A DNA stretch of 64,000 nt from CAKKQX01 sp963734595 (GTDB lineage Bacteria; Pseudomonadota; Gammaproteobacteria; Burkholderiales; SG8-41): assembly GCA_963734595.1 (NCBI GenBank), contig CAVTHV010000016.1, forward strand, positions 158,412 through 222,411, read 5' to 3'. The position numbers and the translations under genes were made by a program. The first letter of the stretch is position 1. Each line of letters begins with the position of its first letter. The notes beneath the pieces are model-generated. The model saw only the letters and a program-made list of their open reading frames with translations, was not told the DNA's origin and made no database searches. Below are positions 57,920-64,000 of the stretch, piece after piece.

Positions 57920-59221
57920 TTACCGCTGTTCCGGAGCGAGGGCAGCGGCCCGACCGCGCCGGACGTCCAGGCTCGCGATGATCGCAATCCCGGCGACAAA
58001 ATAAACGCCGGTGATCAGGATCGCAAGCCGGTGATCGCCGTGCGTGAGCCACGTCACCAGTCCATAGGTGACCGGGCCGAGGATCGAGGAGAGCTTGACC
58101 GCCAGTCCCCACAGGCCGAAAAACTCCGCGGTGCGCGCCGGCGGGCTCAGATAGCCGACCAGCGCCCGCCCGGCGGACTGGCTCGAGCCCAGACACAGCC
58201 CGACCAGGTTGGCTGCGACCCAGAACAGCGCCGGACCCTTGGCCGCATATGCGAGCAATACGGTCAAGATCCATCCGATCAGCGTGAAGACGATGGTGCG
58301 CACATGCCCGAGACGGTCCTGCACCTGGCCGAACAGGAACGCGCCGGCCGCCGCGGTGACGTTGACCACCAGGATCAGGAACAGCGTGTCGCGCGTGGTG
58401 AACCCCATCACCTGCTGCGCGTAGATTGCGGCGAGCGCGATCACGGCCTGGATCCCTGCCTGGTAGAACACGATGCACAGCAGAAAGCGCTGCAGGTCGG
58501 CATAGCGATGCGCATGCCGCAGCGTTTCCCGCAGCCGCGCAAACGCCTCGTGAACCACGGCGCCGGCGTTCGGCACGGCAACGGCGCGCTCGCGCAGGAA
58601 GAGAAATGTCGGCAGACTCGCGGCCGCGAAAATGACCGCCGTGATCACCATGGTCGCGGGAACGAACTCTCCGGCAGGCATGCCCCGCGCCTGCGCCCAG
58701 CTCACATAAGCAAGGCACGCGCCGAGGCTCACCAGCCCGCCGAGATAGCCGAGGCTCCAGCCCCAGCCGGAGACGCGCCCCAGCGCTTCGCCCTGCGCCA
58801 GCTCCGGCAGGAACGCGGCGATCAGGTTCTCGCCGCTGCCGAAGCAGTAATTGGAAAGCACGATCAGCGTGATCGCGAGCCCGAGATCGCCGTGCCCCAC
58901 GAAAGCCAGCGCCGCGGTGAACACGATGCAGCCGACGGTGGTGGCGAGCAGCAGCCGCTTCTTCGCTCCATGAGCATCGGCATAGGCGCCCAGCACCGGC
59001 GCGGTCACCATGATCAGCGCATAGGACACCGCGAGCGCGCAGGTCCAGGCAAACGTCGCCCACGGCGCATTGCCCGCGACTTCGGAGACAAAATAGGCGT
59101 TGAACACGGCGGTGATGACGACGGTGGTGTAGCCGGAATTGGCGAAGTCGTACATCGCCCACGACCAGACTTCGCGCGGGCGCACGCCGGCGGCGAGACT
59201 GCCCTGGCGCTCAGCCGCCAT
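57920..59221 (-). CDS. MFS transporter (UMF1/Atg22 type)
   Basis: 433 residues and about twelve membrane segments. Start ATG 59221 gives MAAERQGSLAAGVRPREVWSWAMYDFANSGYTT, a hallmark N-terminus of this group. The internal GAYADAHGAKKRLL (cytoplasmic loop motif), FGSGENLIAAFLPEL and GRALVGYLSPPARTAEFFG are also typical. It probably exports small molecules such as amino acids; the substrate cannot be assigned. Confidence 0.85.
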   Translation of the reverse strand: MAAERQGSLAAGVRPREVWSWAMYDFANSGYTTVVITAVFNAYFVSEVAGNAPWATFAWTCALAVSYALIMVTAPVLGAYADAHGAKKRLLLATTVGCIVFTAALAFVGHGDLGLAITLIVLSNYCFGSGENLIAAFLPELAQGEALGRVSGWGWSLGYLGGLVSLGACLAYVSWAQARGMPAGEFVPATMVITAVIFAAASLPTFLFLRERAVAVPNAGAVVHEAFARLRETLRHAHRYADLQRFLLCIVFYQAGIQAVIALAAIYAQQVMGFTTRDTLFLILVVNVTAAAGAFLFGQVQDRLGHVRTIVFTLIGWILTVLLAYAAKGPALFWVAANLVGLCLGSSQSAGRALVGYLSPPARTAEFFGLWGLAVKLSSILGPVTYGLVTWLTHGDHRLAILITGVYFVAGIAIIASLDVRRGRAAALAPEQR

Positions 59222-59281
59222 GATCAAAAAGACCAAAACAGACGAAGCCAACATCAGCGGCACCGAGTCTCCCATGGGAAC

Positions 59282-59400
59282 ATCGCAGAGAACACAGAGG
59301 GAAAACCTGGTAACGAGACATGGTTTGTATTTTTTCGTTATCCTCAAAGAGGTTTTAGTATTTTTCGGGTCCTCTGTGTTCTCTGCGTTCTCTGTGGCAA
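59282..59400. repeat. CAGAGAACACAGAGG / CCTCTGTGTTCTCTG inverted pair
   Basis: The left arm (59282-59305) CGCAGAGAACACAGAGG matches in reverse the right arm (59370-59398) GTCCTCTGTGTTCTCTGCGT plus an extra unit. It lies between the MFS gene and the CoA transferase gene. Confidence 0.85.
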
Positions 59401-59418
59401 TTGATTTTGTTACGCACT

Positions 59419-60621
59419 CTAAATCACGCCGCGGCGCTTGAGGTCCTGCTGCTGCTCCGCGCTGTAGCCGAGGCCGCCGAGAACCTCGGCCGTATGCTCG
59501 CCGAGCTTCGGCCCCAGCCATTTCGTCTCGCCCGGCGTCGCCGAGAGCTTCGGCACCACCGCCGGAATTTTCATCGGCTTGCCGTCGGGCAGCCGCCACT
59601 GCTCGATCATTTTGCGCGCGGCATAGTGCGGATCGTTGAGGATGTCTTCGGCATCGTAGACGCGGCCCGAGGGCACTTCGGCGCGCTCCAGCGCAGCGAG
59701 CACGGCATCGAGATCGTGCGTGCGCGTCCAGGCCTCGATCGCCTGGTCGAGTTCCGCGGTGCGCGGCACGCGTCCGGCGTTGGTGGCGAGCGACGCGTCG
59801 GTGGCGAGATCCTCGCGCCCGATCGCGCTCATCAGCCGCTTGAATATGCTGTCGTTGTTGGCGCCGATGATCACGTACTTGCCGTCGCGCGTCGGATAGG
59901 TGTTCGACGGCGTGATGCCGGGCAGCGCGTTGCCGGCGCGCTCGCGCCTGAAACCCAGCACGTCGAATTCCGGCACCATGCTCTCCATCATGTTGAACAC
60001 CGACTCGTAGAGCGCGACGTCGACGTACTGCCCGCGTCCGCCGTTCACGTTGCGGTGATGCAGCGCCATCATCGCGCCGATCACGCCGTGCAGCGCGGCG
60101 ATCGAATCGCCGATCGAGATGCCGAGCCGCACCGGCGGGCGGTCGGGATAGCCGGTCACGTAGCGCATGCCGCCCATCGCCTCGCCGACCACGCCGAAAC
60201 CGGGCCGGTCGCGGTACGGGCCGTCCTGGCCGAAGCCCGACAGCCGCACCATGACGAGTTTGGGATTGAGGGCCGAGAGCTGTTCCCAGCCGATGTTCCA
60301 TTTCTCGAGCGCGCCGGGGCGGAAGTTTTCGATCACGAGGTCGGCGTCGCGCGCGAGCCGGCGCACGATGTCCTGGCCTTCGGGCACGCGCAGGTTCACC
60401 GTCACCGATTTCTTGTTGCGCGCCTGCACGTACCACCACAGCGAGGTGCCCTCGTACATCTTGCGCCACTGGCGGATCTGGTCGCCGCCCTCGGGCGCCT
60501 CGATCTTGATCACCTCGGCGCCGAATTCGGCGAGCATGCGCGCGCAGAACGGCCCGGCGATCAGCGTGCCGAGTTCGATGACCTTGACGCCCTGGAGGGG
60601 CAGCTGCTTTTCGGCGGGCAT
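59419..60621 (-). CDS. CaiB/BaiF family CoA transferase
   Basis: A 400-residue type III CoA transferase. The catalytic Asp is in YVDVALYES; GTLIAGPFCARMLAEFGAEVIKIEAP at the N-terminus and the conserved NIGWEQLSALNPKLVMVRLSG confirm the family. It moves CoA between short carboxylic acids through a mixed anhydride at that Asp. The donor and acceptor are unknown; the catabolic genes at 26.6-31.8 kb are too far to link firmly. Confidence 0.92.
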   Translation of the reverse strand: MPAEKQLPLQGVKVIELGTLIAGPFCARMLAEFGAEVIKIEAPEGGDQIRQWRKMYEGTSLWWYVQARNKKSVTVNLRVPEGQDIVRRLARDADLVIENFRPGALEKWNIGWEQLSALNPKLVMVRLSGFGQDGPYRDRPGFGVVGEAMGGMRYVTGYPDRPPVRLGISIGDSIAALHGVIGAMMALHHRNVNGGRGQYVDVALYESVFNMMESMVPEFDVLGFRRERAGNALPGITPSNTYPTRDGKYVIIGANNDSIFKRLMSAIGREDLATDASLATNAGRVPRTAELDQAIEAWTRTHDLDAVLAALERAEVPSGRVYDAEDILNDPHYAARKMIEQWRLPDGKPMKIPAVVPKLSATPGETKWLGPKLGEHTAEVLGGLGYSAEQQQDLKRRGVI

Positions 60622-60696
60622 GGGAATCGGATGACGGAAACGCGCAATGGGGATAATAGAGTATATTGAAATTCGCGCCGCTCAGACAGTTCCGCC

Positions 60697-60725
60697 TTGA
60701 CCCTGTGCGGGCAGCAAGTTATAAC
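60697..60725 (+). promoter_or_regulatory. Sigma-70 promoter before the Mrr-like gene
   Basis: TTGACC (60697-60702), a 17-base spacer and TATAAC (60720-60725). The ATG is 41 bases downstream. A minus-strand TATACT (about 60659-60664) may serve the divergent CoA transferase. Confidence 0.7.
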
Positions 60726-60766
60726 CCCACCCGCACTGTTACCGGAATCCGTCCCGCACACAAGCC

Positions 60767-61328
60767 ATGGCCAAACGCTCGTTATTTTCGATCCTGTCCG
60801 AACAGCCGTGGTGGGTGTCGCTCGTCGTTGCCGCTCTGCTGTTCGCCGGCGTCTATCAGTTCCTGCCCGATTTCGCGGCCTTCGTCGCGCTGCCGTTCGT
60901 CGGCGTCGCGGCCCATGTCGCGTGGAAACAATTCCGCGGCAGAGCGCCGGCCGATGCCGCGGAGCGCCTCGCCGCGCTGCGCGAGATGTCGTGGGAGGAA
61001 TTCGCTGCGGTCATCAGCGCGGCCTACCGCCGACAGGGTTACGCGGTCGAGGCATCGCAAGGCGGCGCGTTCGACTTCACGCTGCGCAAAAACGGCCGGA
61101 TCACGCTGGTGCAATGCCGGCGCTGGAAAGTGAACCAGGCCGGCGTCGGCCCGGTGCGCGAACTGTGCGAGGCCATGGACCGCGCACGACGCCGTCGACT
61201 GCGTGTGCATCAGCGCCGGCGAGTTTTCCGCCAACGCGCGCGAGTTCGCCGCCGGCAAGCCGGTCACGCTGCTCGGCGGCGCGGCTTTGGCGGAGCTCGT
61301 CGGGCCCGTTGGAAAAAAGAGCCGCTGA
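60767..61328 (+). CDS. Membrane-anchored Mrr-like restriction endonuclease domain, one frameshift
   Basis: About 186 residues. Two N-terminal membrane segments (WWVSLVVAALLFAGVYQFL and FAAFVALPFVGVAAHVAW) are followed by an Mrr-like PD-(D/E)xK fold: EEFAAVISAAYRRQGYAV, the Asp in GGAFDFTLRKNGRI and QCRRWK (Q-x-R-x-x-K form). An extra C near 61186 breaks the frame; reading through gives AHDAVDCVCISAGEFSANARE and a stop at 61326. Mrr-like nucleases cut methylated or foreign DNA, but membrane-anchored forms are widespread and undefined. Confidence 0.8.
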
Positions 61329-61525
61329 TTCCGCCTGTTCTTTGCCAGTCATTCTCATGCGGCACACCGCTGCCGAAACGCGTCGCCCGCTGACGACATA
61401 AAAAAGCATAGCCGTTCAATACGATATCCGGCGCACGCCGCCGGCCGTCGCTGCGAGGCGACAGTGCGTCACCCCTCCCGATTCGCAGATTTATATAACG
61501 CGTTGTTTTTGTTATATATTTTTCC

Positions 61526-61541
61526 TGGCACGGCAAATGCT
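61526..61541 (+). promoter_or_regulatory. Sigma-54 (-24/-12) promoter
   Basis: TGGCACGGCAAATGCT has GG and GC separated by ten bases, and matches TGGCACG-N4-TTGC at all but one position. The start would be about 12 bases after GC, giving a leader of about 30 bases to the lipoprotein gene start at 61584. The 61329-61583 gap holds nothing else that I recognise. Confidence 0.65.
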
Positions 61542-61583
61542 CTATGGCAGGAAAGGATCAATTTGCAACCAGGAGACAACAAC

Positions 61584-61802
61584 TTGAACAACATATCGTC
61601 GCGCCTCGCTGTCATGACGCTCTGCCTGACGCTTGGCGCCTGCGCGTCAAATCCGACCAAGGGGCAGATCGGCACCGCGACTGGCGCCGTGGTGGGCGGC
61701 ATCGTCGGTGCAGCACTCACCGGCGGCAGCACGGTAGGCGCGGTGGCAGGCGCCGGCGCCGGCGCGGTGGCCGGTCACGAAATCGGCAAACGCATGAAGT
61801 AA
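61584..61802 (+). CDS. Glycine-zipper lipoprotein
   Basis: 72 residues. Start TTG 61584 has AGGAGA upstream. MNNISSRLAVMTLCLTLGACASNP is a lipoprotein signal with lipobox LGAC. The mature part is a glycine zipper (IGTATGAVVGGIVGAALTGG, then a second Gly/Ala block) ending GHEIGKRMK. Such osmotic-stress-type lipoproteins span or brace membranes. It is followed by a strong terminator, so it is transcribed alone. Confidence 0.8.
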   Translation: MNNISSRLAVMTLCLTLGACASNPTKGQIGTATGAVVGGIVGAALTGGSTVGAVAGAGAGAVAGHEIGKRMK

Positions 61803-61860
61803 CGATTTTGCAGCACCCCTGCGCGATCTCCTCCACGCAGGGTTTCACCCTCCCCTGTTT

Positions 61861-61885
61861 CCCCGGCTTCGGCCGGGGTTTTTTT
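61861..61885 (+). terminator. Intrinsic terminator
   Basis: A perfect 7-bp stem CCCCGGC-TTCG-GCCGGGG with a stable TTCG tetraloop, followed by seven T. It ends the transcript of the glycine-zipper lipoprotein. Confidence 0.92.
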
Positions 61886-61976
61886 ATGAGTGTCGGGGTC
61901 CCGAGGCGCGTATTCTCCGAAGCTATCGCGCTCGGGAAACCTCGTGATTACGTCATTGTCTAGCAGTGCTTCGCGT

Positions 61977-62441
61977 TCAGCTTTTTTCCGCTTTGCCGCA
62001 GGCGCGACGCACCAGCAATACCGGCACGGCAGAGGACTTCACCACGGTTTCCGCATCGCTTCCCAGAAGAGCATGATTGATGCCGCGCCGGCCATGCGTG
62101 CCCATGACGATGATGTCGGCGCGCCACTTTTGCGCTTCCTTGAGAATGAAATCGGCGACGCGGCCGGTGAGGTTCTCGTACATCACGCCCTCGGCCTTCA
62201 CGCCATGCCGGCCCGCAAGCGCGCGCGCATTCTTCAGGGTCTTCTTGCCATTGGCAACGAATCCGTCCGACAGATTGCCCAGAAGGTCGATCGTTTCCAG
62301 GTTCAGCGTCAGCACGGATTCGTCCACCACGTGCACGATCCGCAGTTTCGCGCGATGGTCTTTTGCGAGCCGAACCGCTTCTTCCAGTCCCAGGGTGGAG
62401 GTGTGGCTGCCGTCGACCGGCGCCAGAATCCGCTTGTACAT
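61977..62441 (-). CDS. Universal stress protein UspA family
   Basis: 154 residues, single domain. MYKRILAPVDGSHTSTLGLEEA and the ATP-binding end GTHGRRGINHALLGSDAE (G-x2-G-x9-G-S type) are typical of ATP-binding UspA. Acts in stress or anaerobic survival in the cytosol. The upstream FNR-type promoter predicts oxygen-limited induction, as known for related proteins in other bacteria. Confidence 0.9.
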   Translation of the reverse strand: MYKRILAPVDGSHTSTLGLEEAVRLAKDHRAKLRIVHVVDESVLTLNLETIDLLGNLSDGFVANGKKTLKNARALAGRHGVKAEGVMYENLTGRVADFILKEAQKWRADIIVMGTHGRRGINHALLGSDAETVVKSSAVPVLLVRRACGKAEKS

Positions 62442-62480
62442 GTCGGACCTCCTTACTTGACGATGTTGATCGCGACTTCA

Positions 62481-62522
62481 ATGATAAGTCCGCACAGGAT
62501 CCGGGCACTTGACGCAAATCAA
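62481..62522 (-). promoter_or_regulatory. Class II FNR/ANR-type promoter of uspA
   Basis: The dyad TTGAC-GCAA-ATCAA (62509-62522) matches the FNR/ANR consensus TTGAT-N4-ATCAA with one mismatch. A TATCAT -10 box on the minus strand (62481-62486) lies with its centre 32 bases away, the spacing that places the dyad at -41.5. The start of uspA is about 33 bases after the predicted transcript start. Confidence 0.75.
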
Positions 62523-62548
62523 GTGTGCGCCGCGCTTTTTTGTGTCGA

Positions 62549-63979
62549 TTACAACCCGGGGAACGACCTTGGTTCGATCGGCGTCAGCTTCGCCACCCCG
62601 AGCAGCGCTTCCATGTACGCGGCGGCGGAAAACAGCGCCGCCTCGCCGCGCGGCTTGCCGATCACCTGCAGCCCGATCGGCAGACCGCTCCTGGTAAATC
62701 CGCACGGCAGCGCCATCACCGGGCAGGCGGTCACGCTCACGGCATAGGTCATGATCAGCCAGCCCATGTAGCCGGCGAAACGCACGCCGTCGAGTTCCTC
62801 GGGATAGCGCTGGTTCACGTCGAACGGCGGGCACAGCACGGTCGGGCAGATCAGGAGATCGTAGTGTTCGAAGAACTTCGCCATGCTGCGCACGATTTCG
62901 CCCTGCACGATTTCCGCCGCGACGATGTCCCGCAACTTCAGCCTCAGGCCGAATTCGGTGTTCTCGATGACTTCGGGCTTCAGCAGCTCGCGGTATTTCT
63001 TCAGCAGCGGCGCCATGCGGGCGATGTAGACCGCGCCGCGCAGCGTCAGGAAAGTCTTTCCGGCATCGCTCAGGTCGGGATGGTCCTGTTCCACGGTCAC
63101 GCCGTCCTGCGCCAGCTTCGCGGCCGCGGCCTGGCATACCGCGTGCACTTCGCGGTCCACCACCGGCGCGATGCCGAGATTGCCGCTGAATGCAACGTGC
63201 AGCGGGCGCTGCGGGCGCGCCGCCGCCTGCGCGAAAGCTCGGATGCGGCCCGACCTGCGACAGCGGATCGAGCGCATGAAAGCCCGCCTCGGCGTCGAAC
63301 ATCAGCGCCACGTCGGCCACGGTGCGCGCCATCGGCCCTTCCACCGACAGCGGCGAAAACGGCTGCTTCTGCACGCGCGCCACCATGCCCGGACTCGGAC
63401 GCAGCCCCGTCACCGAACAGAAGCTCGCCGGCGTGCGGATGCTGCCGCCGAAATCGTTGCCGGTGGCAAGCCACACCTGCCCGGCAGCGAGCGCCGCCGC
63501 TGCGCCGCCCGAGGAGCCGCTGGCCGACATGCGCGTGTCCCACGGGTTGACGGTCGCGCCGAACACGTCGTTGAAGGTGTTGCCGCCGGCGGCGAACTCC
63601 GGCAGGTTGGATTTGCCGATCACGATCGCGCCGTTCGCCCTCCAGCCGCTCGACCACGAGGTCGGAAGTGGGGGCGATGCGGTCGGCGTAAATGCGCGAG
63701 CCGGAGGTGCAGCGCACGCCCGCGACGTCGGTGTTGTCCTTGACCGCGATCGGCAGGCCGTGAAGAAACTGCGGCGGCCGTTCGCTGCCGCTTTCTTTCA
63801 TGATGCGCCTGCGCGTGCTCTCGCGCACGCTCCATGCACAAGGTGACCAGCGCGTTGATTTTGGGATTGGTCGCGGCAATGCGCGCTTCCGCCGCATCGA
63901 TGAGTTCCAGCGGCGAGACTTCGCGGCGCTTGAGCAGCGCGACGGCCTCGGTGGCGGTGAGTTTGTACAACTCCTGCAT
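62549..63979 (-). CDS. Amidase signature family enzyme, three frameshifts
   Basis: About 476 residues; AGAGGAAA ribosome site before ATG 63979. Amidase Ser-Ser-Lys triad: Lys in LPIAVKDNTDV, Ser in MSASGSSGGAAAAL. Frame changes near 63827, 63640 and 63243 interrupt it, but the reading through is continuous (for example HGLPIAVKDN, GKSNLPEFAAGGN). The end TPIEPRSFPGL stops at 62549. It hydrolyses a small amide; the substrate is not evident. It lies upstream of uspA with its promoter region after the stop. Confidence 0.9.
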
Positions 63980-64000
63980 GGCGGAATTTCCTCTCTGTTG

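Noticed and set aside
59222..60469. Long upstream extension of the MFS frame
   Set aside because: It overlaps the CaiB-type gene in another frame and includes the repeat at 59282-59400. The typical MFS start is at 59221.

Overview
The window reads as a piece of a high-GC betaproteobacterial chromosome, probably an uncultured or draft-assembled member of the Burkholderiales/Nitrosomonadales side. The gene orders support this: glnE beside yhdP, a nitrilase, tldD and aroG; ilvE, a zf-CHCC protein and waaF; and the block glyA-nrdR-ribD-ribE-ribBA-ribH-nusB-thiL-pgpA-pncC-recA-recX-alaS. RibBA with a degenerate GTP-cyclohydrolase half is also typical of that class. I saw no tRNA, rRNA, CRISPR array, complete insertion sequence or prophage. 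No gene-free stretch exceeds 300 bases; the larger gaps (about 200-270 bases) hold the repeat clusters or promoters listed below.

Layout. 1-6.5 kb: end of bpt, pyrD, alanine dehydrogenase with a small two-cluster ferredoxin, an M48 protease/SH3 pair, nth, a DUF1841 gene and two cytochromes c. 6.9-15.5 kb: SulP transporter with LapA-like protein, cobalamin adenosyltransferase, BtuF-like protein, cNMP-binding protein, aroG, tldD, nitrilase and a small exported protein. 15.5-26.5 kb: yhdP, glnE, a membrane class III nucleotide cyclase, ilvE, zf-CHCC, waaF and an NTF2-like protein. 26.6-31.8 kb: a catabolic-looking island (phosphosulfolactate-synthase-like protein, TcuA/TcuB-like dehydrogenase pair, class II aldolase, PDC-hydrolase-like amidohydrolase). 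32-34.7 kb: YheT-type hydrolase, phosphomannomutase, YdhR-like protein. 34.9-47.5 kb: the minus-strand housekeeping/riboflavin/recA block. 47.7-52.4 kb: a TRAP transporter in two pieces around an outer-membrane-type protein and a DUF2946 protein. 52.6-64 kb: pmbA, darP, mog, an esterase, a large unknown protein, an MFS carrier, a CaiB-type CoA transferase, a membrane-anchored Mrr-like protein, a glycine-zipper lipoprotein, an FNR-type-promoter uspA and an amidase that runs to the right edge.

Two genome-wide features stand out. First, many intergenic gaps are filled by pairs of inverted arms, each arm built from short tandem units, with a different unit at nearly every locus; several of these have run into coding sequence and now encode protein tails or loops. 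Second, many essential genes carry single-base insertions that break the frame while the protein stays perfectly conserved on both sides. alaS alone has about a dozen. I treat these as probable sequence errors, and annotate each affected gene as one locus; coordinates of such genes span the frameshifts.

Regulatory signals that look convincing are a class II FNR/ANR promoter before uspA, a sigma-54 (-24/-12) promoter before the glycine-zipper lipoprotein, sigma-70 promoters before the Mrr-like gene and the TRAP genes, and a strong intrinsic terminator after the lipoprotein.
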